A stretch of DNA of 64,000 nucleotides from Spirochaetales bacterium (GCA_016926955.1 JAFGNN010000059.1:1-64000); one strand, 5' to 3'. Shown: positions 1 through 9,424, numbered from the stretch's first letter. Made by a program: numbers and translations. The notes: generated from the sequence alone by a model not told the origin.

Positions 1-146
1 AGGGCGAAAAGCATGTAGAAGAGGCGCTGGCTCAGGTCTATGGGGGCGGGCGCGCGCACGCCTGCGACTCCGCAATAGTGGCCGAGGGCGTCTCCGGAGC
101 CGGGACGTTCGGCGGAAACTCGGGCGCGCACGGGCGTTTCTAGCAC
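1..146 (-). CDS. purF: Amidophosphoribosyltransferase, N-terminal fragment (runs off window)
   Basis: Reading the minus strand from a GTG at 146 gives a frame that stays open to the window edge and contains HYCGVAG followed by LSQRLFYMLFAL. This matches the start of glutamine PRPP amidotransferase: a cysteine that becomes the Ntn nucleophile in a CGVxG context, then the helix before the ALQHRGQES motif, which would lie outside the window. The enzyme makes phosphoribosylamine in the first step of purine synthesis. About 24 residues precede the cysteine, so the exact start is uncertain. No Shine-Dalgarno is obvious before the GTG. Only about 48 codons are visible. Confidence 0.68.
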   Translation of the reverse strand, partial: MLETPVRARVSAERPGSGDALGHYCGVAGVRAPAPIDLSQRLFYMLFA

Positions 147-185
147 GGGCCCCGAAAGGGCGTCAAGCGAGCCGCCCGGCTCCGC

Positions 186-1811
186 CTAGCTCGGCAAGGG
201 GATGTCGAGACTGATGCCCGGTCCGGATTCCGGTGCCGCGAGCGGAGCCTTCACGTACGTATAGTTCCGCATGATCTTCACCAGCACGTCGATGCTGCGC
301 TTCGCGGCCAGGAGCTGGGCCATGACATCGCGGTTCCGCGGTCCAGCCAGGGTCCGGATGTTCGTGACGAGATCCGGGCTGGAACGCCGGTAGTCGGCCA
401 GAAGCTCGCCGAGCGATTCTCCGAGCATCTGGAAAAGCCCGGTCTCGTCCTCGCAGATTTCGCGGGCCTTCTGGTTGATGGCGTCTACCAGCCGCTGCAG
501 GAAGCTCGAGATGTCCTTGCCGCGACGGAGCTCCTCGATGTAGCGGCGCAACGCGGTGATCGATATGCGGCCGGATCCCCGGAGCCCGTCCTCGAATTCC
601 GCTATGCGTCCGGCTGAGCGCTCGCACTGGTAGAGGATGTTGGCCAGGTTGGTCTGGTAGTTCTTGTTGTCGAAATACCCTTCGACCAGCACGCGCTTGA
701 TCGGCTCCATCATCCTCGTCTCGAAGATTCCCGAGACGAAGGTCTTGAGGATGCGGAGCGGTTTGATGTGGGTGAAGGAATGGGGGCTTTCCTTCCGGAG
801 GTACGCGTCGTTTTCCTCGTCGTAGCCGTCGACGGGAAATATCTCGATGCCCCGCAGCAGCTCCTCGATGTCGGTCCCGATGGCGCTCTCGTGCTGTTCT
901 CGCACCAGTCTGTCGCGGTCCTTCTCGAAGCGCGACGCCAGGCGGCGGCGGTAGTCGCCGATCCAGTCGCGTCGCTCGCGCGCGATCTTCGGTTCGAAGG
1001 AAGGATCCCGCTTGAGGGCTCGTATCAGGATCAACAGCATTTCGGTGGAGAAGCGGCCGGAGAGCGCCTTGTTCGCCGCCGCCGCGATCTTCTCGAGCTT
1101 CTGCCTCCGCCCGGAGTCGCTGCCCGGAGCCTGGCGCTCCACGATGCGCAACATGTCGCGGACGAGCACCTCGGTGAACGCGAACCCGGAGAGGACGAAG
1201 TGCACGTCCTGCAATTCGGGAAGTATGATCTCGCCCTCGACCGGCCCGAAATCGGGCCGCCAGCCGGGCGCGTCGAGATTGGCGCCCGGATCGAAGAGCC
1301 CGAGCAGGCGCTCCCAGTCGTGCCGGCAGATCTCGGCGAAGCGCTCGACCTCCGACAGCTCGGCGTCGAGGTTCCGGAGCGTGAGCGTTTCGAGTTGGCG
1401 CAGGAAGCCCTGGAATTCGCGCCCGAGCGCCTCGAACTCCTCCGAGGGTCTGACCGCGTTCTCCACGCGTTCCTTCATTCCATCGTAGGAGAAGAAGCGC
1501 TTGCGCTCCTGTTCGGATTCCGGCAGCTCCGCGTCGATCAGGAGCTCGAAAAAACGCTGGGAGACGCGGATGTCCGTGCTCGCGATGGATCTTCGGGCGA
1601 CGTCCACGAGCGGCTTGATGGATGAGGCGAAGGAAAGCGCGCCCTGCGCGAGTCCGGGCAGGACGAGGTTACCCTTGGCCCGGTAGACCGGAGGCCGGAT
1701 CTGCGAAAGCTCGCGATGTATCCGCTTGAGCTCGGCCCGCTTGAGGGAATCGGCGCCGCCGAGACCGAACAGGCTCCGGAAGAATTCCAAAACGTTTTGC
1801 ATGAAGAGCAT
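186..1811 (-). CDS. DUF5312-like spirochaete protein of unknown function
   Basis: Predicted 541-residue soluble protein, rich in charged helices, with no signal peptide or clear membrane segment. Its N-terminal stretch (NVLEFFRSLFGL, then RPPVYRAKGNLVLPGLAQ) and overall character resemble the large DUF5312 family, which I know only from spirochaetes. Function is unknown. The frame is open further upstream, but that part is compositionally unlike a protein; the first credible start is the ATG at 1811 (alternatively 1802). The region just upstream is AT-rich with a TATAGT at 1812-1817 and no ribosome-binding site. It lies 55 bp downstream of the bifunctional nuclease gene on the same strand. 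Confidence 0.72.
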   Translation of the reverse strand: MLFMQNVLEFFRSLFGLGGADSLKRAELKRIHRELSQIRPPVYRAKGNLVLPGLAQGALSFASSIKPLVDVARRSIASTDIRVSQRFFELLIDAELPESEQERKRFFSYDGMKERVENAVRPSEEFEALGREFQGFLRQLETLTLRNLDAELSEVERFAEICRHDWERLLGLFDPGANLDAPGWRPDFGPVEGEIILPELQDVHFVLSGFAFTEVLVRDMLRIVERQAPGSDSGRRQKLEKIAAAANKALSGRFSTEMLLILIRALKRDPSFEPKIARERRDWIGDYRRRLASRFEKDRDRLVREQHESAIGTDIEELLRGIEIFPVDGYDEENDAYLRKESPHSFTHIKPLRILKTFVSGIFETRMMEPIKRVLVEGYFDNKNYQTNLANILYQCERSAGRIAEFEDGLRGSGRISITALRRYIEELRRGKDISSFLQRLVDAINQKAREICEDETGLFQMLGESLGELLADYRRSSPDLVTNIRTLAGPRNRDVMAQLLAAKRSIDVLVKIMRNYTYVKAPLAAPESGPGISLDIPLPS

Positions 1812-1866
1812 ACTATAATTATTATCCGATAATTCCGCTACGGGCAAGGCGGAGCCGATACCCCTG

Positions 1867-2379
1867 TCAGCCTTGGTCCCTGCGCCCGTGGTGCTCGTGC
1901 CGTTCGGGCGCTTCCAGCCACCAGAGCCCGTCCGCCCGCGTCGGATCGACCGCCACGGCGCGTTCGCCCTTCTCGACCCGCTCGACCAGGTCGGAGGCGG
2001 CCGCGCGCAGCGGAGCCTTGAGTCGAAGCGCCAGTGCGATGGCATCCGAGGGCCTCAGCTCTCGACGCCAACGGCCGAGGCCTTTCCGGTAGGACAGGGA
2101 AGCTCTCAGCGAGCCGTCTTCGCCCGTCTCGAGTTCGGCCGAGTCTACCCGGAAACCGTGCCGCTTGAAAAAGTCGGCGAGCAGGTCGTGGGTGAGGGGC
2201 CGGGGAGGCTTGACGCCTTCGAGCTCCAGTATGATCGCCCCGGCCTCGAAGGGGCCGACGGGCACCGGAAGCGTGAAACGCCGCTCGCGATCCTCGAGGA
2301 TGACGACGGGATCCGCGTCGGCCGGGTCAAGCGCGACGCCGCGGACATCAAGCCCGATTTTCCGGTTCTTTCGCGTCAT
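1867..2379 (-). CDS. Bifunctional nuclease family protein (DUF151)
   Basis: About 170 residues. The core (ALDPADADPVVILEDRERR, then GPFEAGAIILELEGVKPPRPLTHDLL and a C-terminal RPSDAIALALRLKAP) matches the DUF151 family, whose studied members have DNase/RNase activity or act in stress responses; substrate here is unknown. The SDAIALA segment is the family hallmark. Either of two start codons fits (2391 or 2379). I prefer 2379 because a TATGTT box at 2387-2392 ends 7 nt before it, which would make a leaderless mRNA. DUF5312 lies downstream on the same strand. Confidence 0.83.
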   Translation of the reverse strand: MTRKNRKIGLDVRGVALDPADADPVVILEDRERRFTLPVPVGPFEAGAIILELEGVKPPRPLTHDLLADFFKRHGFRVDSAELETGEDGSLRASLSYRKGLGRWRRELRPSDAIALALRLKAPLRAAASDLVERVEKGERAVAVDPTRADGLWWLEAPERHEHHGRRDQG

Positions 2380-2440
2380 GACGGCTAACATAGCGCGCGC
2401 ATGACCGGAATTCGCGCAGGCCCCTCACCGGCTCCGGTAT

Positions 2441-2469
2441 TTGACACCCCCCGGGCCGGGCACTATCCT
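2441..2469 (+). promoter_or_regulatory. Sigma70-type promoter for cheR-cheB
   Basis: TTGACA at 2441-2446, a 17-bp spacer and TATCCT at 2464-2469. The -35 box is perfect. The expected transcription start is near 2476, leaving a leader of about 95 nt before the cheR start. Confidence 0.75.
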
Positions 2470-2571
2470 TTTTTTCGCGCCCTCGAGCCTTTCCTGTGCT
2501 CGGGCGGGGACGGGAATCCGTGCCCGAAGGACGATCGCGCGGCCTGTATCCGCGGAAGGAAAGGTGCGAGC

Positions 2572-3387
2572 ATGGCCGACATCCTGGCCGACTCCGATTT
2601 CGAGCTCTACCGCAAGCTGATCTATGACGAAAGCGGAATCCACTTCTCCGCGACCAACCGCTCCATACTGGAAAGCCGCCTTCGGGAGCGCCTGAGGGAC
2701 AAAAAACTCGACAACCTCCGCGAATATTACGATCTCATCGCCAAGGACAAGGAGGAACTCAAGGTCCTCCTCGATTCCGTCACCACGAACCTGACCCGCT
2801 TCTTCCGCAACCAGGCCCATTTCGACGCCATCGAGCGCTTCGTCATCCCGGAGCTTGCGAAGATCCGCGGCTCCTCATCCGACCGGAAGCTTCGCTTCTG
2901 GAGCGCCGGATGCTCGACCGGAGAGGAACCCTACACCGTCGCCATGCTGTTCGCGGAAACCCTGCCCGCCGGATGGACGCCCGAGATCGTCGCCTCCGAC
3001 ATAAGCCTCAAGTCGCTGATGGTGGCCAAGGAAGGCTTCTACGCCGACTCGCGCATACAGGGCATCCCCGAGAACTACCTGGCCAGGCACTTCGAGAAGG
3101 TGCCCGGCGGTTACCAGATCAAGGACAAGGTCAAGAACACGGTCCGCTTCGATTACCACAACCTCAAGAACGACTCCGGGTTGCGGAACGTCGACGTGGT
3201 CATGTGCCGCAACGTCCTCATCTACTTCGACGAGGCCGCGCAGAAAGCCACCATCGAGCGCTTCTGGGACGCCATGGCCCCGCAGAGCTTCCTGTTCATA
3301 GGGCACTCTGAGTCGCTGTTCGGCATGAATACCCGCTTCGAGTTCGTCAAGACCGAGTGGGCCTGCTTCTACCGAAAGAACGCCTGA
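2572..3387 (+). CDS. cheR: CheR-type chemoreceptor protein-glutamate methyltransferase
   Basis: A 271-residue SAM-dependent methyltransferase that adds methyl groups to glutamates of chemoreceptors during adaptation. It has the CheR N-terminal helical domain (residues 1-85, with TNLTRFFRN near its end), the SAM-binding motif WSAGCSTGEEPYT around residues 109-121, and RNVLIYFD around 214. I start it at ATG 2572, preceded by GGAAGGAAAGG; the frame is open further upstream but there it overlaps the promoter. cheB follows after 13 bp, so the two antagonistic adaptation enzymes are co-transcribed. Confidence 0.96.
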   Translation: MADILADSDFELYRKLIYDESGIHFSATNRSILESRLRERLRDKKLDNLREYYDLIAKDKEELKVLLDSVTTNLTRFFRNQAHFDAIERFVIPELAKIRGSSSDRKLRFWSAGCSTGEEPYTVAMLFAETLPAGWTPEIVASDISLKSLMVAKEGFYADSRIQGIPENYLARHFEKVPGGYQIKDKVKNTVRFDYHNLKNDSGLRNVDVVMCRNVLIYFDEAAQKATIERFWDAMAPQSFLFIGHSESLFGMNTRFEFVKTEWACFYRKNA

Positions 3388-3400
3388 TCCGGAGGATCCC

Positions 3401-4555
3401 GTGATAGACCCCGCCTCCGAGCCCGTCTCGGTCCTCGTCGTCGACGACTCCGCCCTGATGCGCAACCTGATCACCCGCATCGTCGAGGGAACGCCGGGGC
3501 TCGTCGTCGCCGATCGCGCCATGAACGGCGTTTTCGCGCTCAACAAGATCCCCAAGTGCGACCCGGACGTCATCGTTCTCGACATCGAGATGCCGGAGAT
3601 GAACGGCATCGAGTTCCTCAAGGAGCGCAAGCGGCTCGGCATCGAGATTCCGGTGGTGATCCTTTCCAGCCTGGCCAGGAAAGGCGCCCAGATAACCATG
3701 GACGCGCTCGCGCTCGGCGCGGCCGACTTCCTCACCAAGCCCTCGGGCTCGGTATCTGCCGACCTGCACACCGTCGCGCAGGAACTTTCCCGCCTGCTTC
3801 TGGTCTACGGTACCCAGTACCGCAAGGCCCGGGGCAAGCGCGCCGCGAGCTACCGCTTCGACCTGCCGGAAAAGGCCTTCGCCTTCCCGGAGCTGCGGGG
3901 CACCAAAGACCGCCTGCCCGAACGGAAGGTGAACGAACGCCCCGTGCCTCTCCGTGAAGGCGGACCAGTCGACCTGGTTGCCATCGGCATCTCCACGGGC
4001 GGACCGAACGCGCTCCGCGAGGTGCTGGCCGCCATCGATCCCGCGCTCGCCGCCCCGATCGTGGTGGTCCAGCACATGCCCCCCGGCTTCACCGAGGAAT
4101 TCGCCCGCAGCCTCGACCGCATCTGCCCCCTCGACGTCAAGGAAGCCGCCGACCGCGACCTGCTCAGGCCGGGTCGCGTGCTCATCGCCCCGGGTGACAA
4201 GCACATCCTGGTGGAGCGGAAAGCCCTGGCCGCCGTGGCGCGGCTTTCCGACGAGCCCACCGTCAACGGCCACAGGCCGAGCGCCGACGTGCTGTTCGCC
4301 AGCGCTGCCAAGGAATACCAGAACCGGGCGCTCGGCGTCATCATGACCGGCATGGGCCGCGACGGCGCGCGCGAACTCGCTTCGATGTACCGCGAGGGCG
4401 CCTGGACCCTCGGACAGGACGAGGAGACCAGCGTGGTGTACGGCATGCCGAAGGTGGCTTTCGAGCTCGGCGGCGTACGCGAGCAGGTGGCGCTCAAGGA
4501 GATGGCGGGTCGCATATCGGCCATCGTGGCCGAGAGCCGGAGCGCCGGGACCTGA
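3401..4555 (+). CDS. cheB: CheB-type chemotaxis response regulator methylesterase
   Basis: 384 residues, normal for CheB. N-terminal receiver domain with the acidic pair in VVDDSALM and the phosphoacceptor D61 in VLDIEMPEMNG. A linker of about 60 residues leads to the methylesterase domain with the triad Ser in AIGISTGGP, His in VVQHMPPGF and Asp in MTGMGRDGA. It demethylates or deamidates chemoreceptor glutamates when phosphorylated by CheA. The start is GTG with GGAGG 7 nt upstream. No CheA or CheW lies in this window. Confidence 0.97.
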   Translation: MIDPASEPVSVLVVDDSALMRNLITRIVEGTPGLVVADRAMNGVFALNKIPKCDPDVIVLDIEMPEMNGIEFLKERKRLGIEIPVVILSSLARKGAQITMDALALGAADFLTKPSGSVSADLHTVAQELSRLLLVYGTQYRKARGKRAASYRFDLPEKAFAFPELRGTKDRLPERKVNERPVPLREGGPVDLVAIGISTGGPNALREVLAAIDPALAAPIVVVQHMPPGFTEEFARSLDRICPLDVKEAADRDLLRPGRVLIAPGDKHILVERKALAAVARLSDEPTVNGHRPSADVLFASAAKEYQNRALGVIMTGMGRDGARELASMYREGAWTLGQDEETSVVYGMPKVAFELGGVREQVALKEMAGRISAIVAESRSAGT

Positions 4556-4628
4556 GCTCGATCCAAGCTCCGTAACGCGGGCCCCGCGGCGCGTCGTCGC
4601 CGGCTTCCGACGTTCCGGCCGGATTACG

Positions 4629-4657
4629 TTGCCTTCGCGGCCTCGACTTACTATTTT
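4629..4657 (+). promoter_or_regulatory. Candidate promoter for the desulforedoxin-like gene
   Basis: TTGCCT at 4629-4634, a 17-bp spacer and TATTTT at 4652-4657, within the only AT-rich stretch between cheB and the small downstream gene. A short palindrome (CCCGAAA...TTTCGGG) lies in the leader around 4711-4731. Confidence 0.5.
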
Positions 4658-4782
4658 ACTAATAATTACAAGGCGCCAGCGGTTCGCGGGGGCGGCCTGT
4701 ATCGAATCCCTCCCGAAAGACGGGTTTTCGGGACGGGGACGGATTCCCCCGCTTGCTCATGGGCGCCACACGGAGGCGAACC

Positions 4783-4971
4783 ATGACCGAAAAGGCGTAC
4801 CGTTGCAAACATTGCGGCGCCGAGAAGGTGCTGGAGGAAGGAACGGCCGTGCCGGATTGCTGCGGCGAACGCATGTCCCCGATACCCCTCGAGGATTGCA
4901 CCCACCCCTTCAGCCCCGAAGGCTCCCGCGTGTCCGTCATCGACGAGGCATGCGACGAGGGGGTCCGGTAG
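4783..4971 (+). CDS. Small desulforedoxin-like iron-binding protein
   Basis: 62 residues. The pattern YRCKHCG followed by CCGERM (C8, C11, C26, C27) is the CxxC...CC arrangement of desulforedoxin and of the N-terminal domain of desulfoferrodoxin, which hold one Fe in a tetracysteine site. No superoxide reductase domain follows, so it is a stand-alone electron-transfer or metal-site protein by inference. A further Cys pair (C39, C57) lies in the C-terminal half. The start at 4783 follows GGAGGCGAACC. Confidence 0.75.
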   Translation: MTEKAYRCKHCGAEKVLEEGTAVPDCCGERMSPIPLEDCTHPFSPEGSRVSVIDEACDEGVR

Positions 4972-5078
4972 ACCCGGACCCGCCCTCATCGAAGACGGGC
5001 GTTGCGACGCCAGAACGGGCGTCGCGCGCGGGCCGCTTTACGGGAGACAGGTACGGTCTCTGCACGTTTGGAATGACG

Positions 5079-5120
5079 GAGCCCCGGTACCGGACGCGTC
5101 CGCGTTCCGGGCCGGGGCTT
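5079..5120 (+). terminator. Hairpin between convergent genes
   Basis: AGCCCCGG at 5080-5087 pairs exactly with CCGGGGCT at 5112-5119, with a smaller CGGA/TCCG stem inside the loop. It lies between two convergent genes and could stop transcription from both sides, but there is no T-tract on either strand, so a Rho-independent role is only a guess. Confidence 0.35.
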
Positions 5121-5142
5121 CTCCTTGGCGGACGGGAGCTGA

Positions 5143-5370
5143 TCAGGGGGCCTGGTTGACCTCGGTGATCTCGGGAATGACTTTCTTCATGTAGTTCTCG
5201 ACGCCCTGCTTGAGGGTGAAGGTGGCCATGGGGCAGCTGCCGCAGGCGCCTGTCAGGCGGACGTTGACCTTGCCGCCTTCCTCGATCGAAACGAACTCGA
5301 TGTCCCCTCCGTCCGCCTGCAACGACGGACGCACCTCTTCTATGGCTTTCCTGACGCGATCTTCCAGCAT
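5143..5370 (-). CDS. NifU-like C-terminal domain Fe-S scaffold protein
   Basis: 75 residues, one NifU C-terminal (Nfu) domain: RPSLQADGGDIEFVSI followed by the cluster ligands C43 and C46 in GACGSCPMA. Such proteins carry and hand over a 4Fe-4S cluster between two subunits. The length is the bare domain, as in many bacteria that keep Nfu as a single small gene. ATG at 5370 is preceded by GAGAGGTG. It is transcribed away from parA. Confidence 0.92.
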   Translation of the reverse strand: MLEDRVRKAIEEVRPSLQADGGDIEFVSIEEGGKVNVRLTGACGSCPMATFTLKQGVENYMKKVIPEITEVNQAP

Positions 5371-5390
5371 TGCGCACCTCTCGACGGCGA

Positions 5391-5419
5391 ATTTAGCGCC
5401 CGCCGACCGTTAGGGTCAA
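5391..5419 (-). promoter_or_regulatory. Promoter of the NifU-like gene
   Basis: On the minus strand, TTGACC (5414-5419), a 17-bp spacer and CTAAAT (5391-5396). The predicted start of transcription is near 5384, about 14 nt before the start codon. Confidence 0.6.
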
Positions 5420-5480
5420 GCGAAGCCCCCCCGCCTCGGACGCTTCGCGCCCGGATCGCTAGCCGCCCCCTCACCGACCA

Positions 5481-5489
5481 TGCTACAGT
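5481..5489 (+). promoter_or_regulatory. Extended -10 promoter for parAB
   Basis: TG at 5481-5482, one base, then TACAGT at 5484-5489: an extended -10 element with no convincing -35. It sits 30 bp before the parA start codon. The same TGnTAnnnT arrangement recurs upstream of other genes in this window (39042, 42476). Confidence 0.5.
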
Positions 5490-5519
5490 GACGAACCTCC
5501 CGAACCGGAAGGACGCTCC

Positions 5520-6293
5520 ATGGGCCGAATAATAGTTTTCGTAAACCAGAAAGGCGGCGTCGGCAAGACGACCTCCGCCATCAACCTCGGCGCCTACCTC
5601 GCGCTGGCGGGCAAGCGCACCCTCCTCGTCGACTTCGATCCGCAGGCGAACCTCACGAGCGGCGTCGGCGGCGCGGGCGCCTCGAAGGGCATCTACGAGG
5701 TCATCGCCTCGGGACTCCCCATCAAGGACGCGATAGTCGCGACGAAGGTGAAGGACCTCCACCTGGTACCCTCCTCCATAGACCTCTCGGGCGCCACCGT
5801 CGAGCTTGTCGACAAGGATGACCGCAACGACTACCTGAAGCGCGTCCTCGAAAGCATACGGAGCGACTACGACTTCATCCTGATCGACTGCCCGCCCTCG
5901 CTCGGCATCCTCACCCTCAACGGCCTCATGGCCGCGGACGAGGTGCTGGTGCCGCTGCAGTGCGAATACTTCGCGCTCGAAGGGCTTTCGCTCATCCTCC
6001 AGACCGTCCAGCTGGTGCAGAAGGGCATGAACCCCCGGCTCAGGATAGGCGGCATCCTCTTTACCATGTACGATTCGCGAACGCGGCTCGCCCAGGACGT
6101 GGTCCAGCAGGTGACCGAGTACTTCAAGGACAAGGTGTTCCGCACCATCGTGCCGCGCAACGTCCGGCTCTCCGAGGCGCCAAGCCATGGCGTGCCCATC
6201 TGCCTCTACGATCCCGGCTGCATCGGCGCGCGCTCCTACGAGAAGCTGGCGACCGAGCTGCTCGACCGCGACGCGCCGGGCGGGGCAGCCTGA
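5520..6293 (+). CDS. parA: ParA/Soj chromosome-partitioning ATPase
   Basis: 257 residues. Deviant Walker A KGGVGKTT at residues 11-18, Walker A' DFDPQANLT near 39-47 and Walker B LIDCPPSLG near 120-128, as in ParA/Soj. It binds DNA when ATP-bound and, with ParB, moves replication origins apart. It lacks the extra N-terminal HTH of plasmid type Ia ParA, consistent with a chromosomal copy. GGAAGGA precedes the ATG. parB overlaps its stop codon by 1 base. Confidence 0.96.
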   Translation: MGRIIVFVNQKGGVGKTTSAINLGAYLALAGKRTLLVDFDPQANLTSGVGGAGASKGIYEVIASGLPIKDAIVATKVKDLHLVPSSIDLSGATVELVDKDDRNDYLKRVLESIRSDYDFILIDCPPSLGILTLNGLMAADEVLVPLQCEYFALEGLSLILQTVQLVQKGMNPRLRIGGILFTMYDSRTRLAQDVVQQVTEYFKDKVFRTIVPRNVRLSEAPSHGVPICLYDPGCIGARSYEKLATELLDRDAPGGAA

Positions 6294-7222
6294 TGGCCAC
6301 GAAGCAGTTCGGCCTCGGGAAGGGCCTCGGCGCCCTGATTCCCGACAACGTGATGGAACCGACCCCCGCTCCGACCGACCGGAGCGGCCCTTCGGACGCC
6401 CCCGCCGCCGTCGAACCCCGCGGAGACGGCGTCCGCTCGGTGCCCCTGAAACGCGTCGCGCCGAATCCCGGCCAGCCCCGCAAGAGCTTCACGGACGAGG
6501 GACTCGCGGAGCTCGCAGAATCGATCAAGCTGCACGGCGTCATCCAGCCCCTCATCGTCGAGGACGACGGGGCGGGCGGCTTCCGCATCGTCGCCGGCGA
6601 GCGCCGCTGGCGCGCCTGCGGCATCGCGGGGCTCAAGGACGTGCCCGTCATCGTCCGCTCCTACTCCGACGAGAAGCGCCTCGAGATAGCCCTGATCGAG
6701 AACGTCCAGCGCGAGGACCTGAATCCGGTGGAGGAGGCCGAGGCCTACAAGGCCCTGATGTCCCTGACCGGCTGCACCCAGGAGGAGGCCGCGGCGAAGG
6801 TGGGCAAGAGCCGGCCCGCGGTGGCGAACGCGCTCCGCATCCTCAAGCTGCCCGCGGAGGCCCTCCAGGCGGTGCGCGACGGCGCCCTCTCCGCCGGACA
6901 CGCCAAGGCCCTGCTGATGGCCCTGAACCCCTCGGACCAGATCCTGCTGGCCCGCCGCTGCGTCGAGGAGAACCTCAACGTCAGGCAGGCGGAGAGCCTC
7001 GCGCAGGAGCTCAACAAGGGCCACAAGGGTCCCGCCCACCCGAAGCCCGCGGAGCACGCGCCCAAACGGCTCGACCCGGATCTGGCCGCCGTCGAGCAGC
7101 GCCTGATCGGCCTCCTCGGCACCAAGGTGTCCATAAAGGGCGACGCGTCCAAGGGCTCCATCCTGATCGAGTACTTCAGCTCCGAGGACCTCGACCGCAT
7201 CTACGAGATCATCAACGGCTAA
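6293..7222 (+). CDS. parB: ParB/Spo0J centromere-binding CTPase
   Basis: 309 residues. It opens with FGLGKGLGALIPD, typical of chromosomal ParB. The ParB N-terminal domain follows, with NPGQPRKSF and the CTP-binding motif GERRWRAC near residues 100-107, then the HTH around 160-185 (CTQEEAAAKVGKSRPAVANALRILKLP) and a C-terminal dimerisation region after a basic Pro-rich linker. It loads on parS sites and slides as a CTP clamp. Translationally coupled to parA (TGATG junction). No good parS site was seen in this window. Confidence 0.96.
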   Translation: MATKQFGLGKGLGALIPDNVMEPTPAPTDRSGPSDAPAAVEPRGDGVRSVPLKRVAPNPGQPRKSFTDEGLAELAESIKLHGVIQPLIVEDDGAGGFRIVAGERRWRACGIAGLKDVPVIVRSYSDEKRLEIALIENVQREDLNPVEEAEAYKALMSLTGCTQEEAAAKVGKSRPAVANALRILKLPAEALQAVRDGALSAGHAKALLMALNPSDQILLARRCVEENLNVRQAESLAQELNKGHKGPAHPKPAEHAPKRLDPDLAAVEQRLIGLLGTKVSIKGDASKGSILIEYFSSEDLDRIYEIING

Positions 7223-7223
7223 G

Positions 7224-7401
7224 CGCCAAGGCGCTCCGCGCCTTGGCGGCGACGAAGGGCTCAAGGCCCCTCGTCGATCTCCCGGATCCGCGCATGGTTC
7301 GGGCCCCCGCCGCGAGGGGCGCGCGAACTGCGCGCCCTTTCGGAAGATCGACGAAGCGCAAAGCGCTTCGTCGCCGCGACAGGCGCTTCGCGCCCGTCGC
7401 G
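7224..7401. repeat. Array of five intergenic hairpins between parB and eno
   Basis: Five inverted repeats fill nearly all the space between the parB stop and the eno promoter: an 11-bp perfect stem at 7224-7248; CGACGAAGGGC at 7250-7260 with a partner at 7266-7276 (one mismatch); an 8-bp stem at 7317-7337; CGACGAAGCGC at 7349-7359 with a perfect partner at 7363-7373; and a stem at 7375-7401 with one mismatch. The CGACGA hairpins recur at 43594-43618 and 61031-61050, so this is a dispersed palindromic element. One or more may also terminate parAB transcription. Confidence 0.75.
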
Positions 7402-7402
7402 C

Positions 7403-8786
<1,384 letters not shown>

Positions 8787-8824
8787 CATCGACGTCGCGG
8801 ACTTTCCGCGATGTGGTTGTGAGC

Positions 8825-8848
8825 CGGAACGGGCGCCAACCCGTTCCG
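8825..8848 (+). terminator. Hairpin after eno, first
   Basis: CGGAACGGG (8825-8833) and CCCGTTCCG (8840-8848) form a perfect 9-bp stem with a 6-nt loop, 38 bp after the enolase stop. No T-run follows, so it may be a processing or stability hairpin rather than a full terminator. Confidence 0.45.
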
Positions 8849-8851
8849 TAC

Positions 8852-8879
8852 CGCGAGGCCGCCGCAAGGCGGCCTCGCG
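8852..8879 (+). repeat. Perfect 12-bp hairpin after eno
   Basis: CGCGAGGCCGCC (8852-8863), loop GCAA, then GGCGGCCTCGCG (8868-8879). It lies exactly against the left border of the second enolase tail copy, so it may mark the recombination join. Confidence 0.6.
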
Positions 8880-8958
8880 AGTATCCCGGAATGAAGGCTT
8901 TCTATAACGTAAAGAAGTGAAATCGGCGTCGCGGGCTTTCCGCAACGTGCTTGCGAGC
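8879..8958 (+). pseudogene. Relic of a second enolase 3' end and its trailer
   Basis: Codons from 8879 read [13 protein letters not shown] then TGA at 8918-8920, identical in protein to the last 13 residues of eno. Seven of the 14 codons, counting the stop, differ from the live gene, and every change is synonymous (for example TAC/TAT, CCG/CCC, AAA/AAG, GTG/GTA, TAA/TGA). The similarity continues about 38 bp past the stop, at a constant offset of 134 bp. Nothing upstream of 8879 matches enolase. The copy has no start and cannot be expressed as a protein. Confidence 0.85.
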
Positions 8959-8994
8959 GAACGGCTGCCACGCCGGGGGCGGCCGTTCCTTTTC
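8959..8994 (+). terminator. Rho-independent terminator after the enolase relic
   Basis: GAACGGCTGCC (8959-8969) pairs with GGCGGCCGTTC (8978-8988) with one mismatch, followed by CTTTTCC. It probably served the older eno copy and now ends transcription that passes the first hairpins. Confidence 0.6.
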
Positions 8995-9063
8995 CGTCGC
9001 GCGCGATCTCATTGACCTGACGCATCGCCGCGGTCCATGGTCGTGACCCGGGGAGACGATTCA

Positions 9064-9333
9064 ATGGAAGAAGAAAGCGCCGAAGCGCGCGAGCGCCGAC
9101 TCGCCGGGGAAGCCGCGCTCAAGGAAACGATCCGCCTGATCCGCCTGGCGCGCAAGCACTGGGACGCGCACGAAAACCTGGCCTGTCGCCGCGAGCGCGA
9201 CCGGGCCCTGGGGCTCTACGCCACCCTTGCCAAACCGCTCAAGGACGAGATCCCCCAGGAGCTCCGCGTCTGGCTCCGCTACCGCAGCGAGAAGTACTTC
9301 GGCGAAGGCAGGACGAAGCCCCGCAAAGGCTGA
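9064..9333 (+). CDS. Small charged helical protein, unknown
   Basis: 89 residues, predicted all-helical and very rich in Arg, Lys and Glu (start MEEESAEARERRLAGEAALK; C-terminus EKYFGEGRTKPRKG). I do not recognise a family. GC3 usage fits its neighbours, and the ATG at 9064 follows GGGGAGACGATTCA, which is a usable ribosome-binding site. The frame could start earlier (9037) without one. It is separated by 91 bp from the acyltransferase gene. No membrane segment or cysteine cluster is seen. Confidence 0.55.
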   Translation: MEEESAEARERRLAGEAALKETIRLIRLARKHWDAHENLACRRERDRALGLYATLAKPLKDEIPQELRVWLRYRSEKYFGEGRTKPRKG

Positions 9334-9424
9334 CCCGAACCCCCTGGGAACATGTTTCCGCGGAACGCGCGATCCGCGCTTGCCCGACACGCGCATCGCG
9401 GCGATACTGGCCCGCGGAGGCACC

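Noticed and set aside
1838-2071. Frames overlapping the DUF5312 start and the DUF151 gene
   Set aside because: Their Arg/Ala/Pro-rich composition is that of a shifted frame over a high-GC gene, and the DUF151 frame explains the region.
9346-9362. A GAACATGTTTCCGCGGAAC sequence considered as a parS site near parB
   Set aside because: It differs from the TGTTTCACGTGAAACA consensus at several core positions and occurs once, about 2 kb downstream of parB. A genome-wide ParB-binding map would decide.
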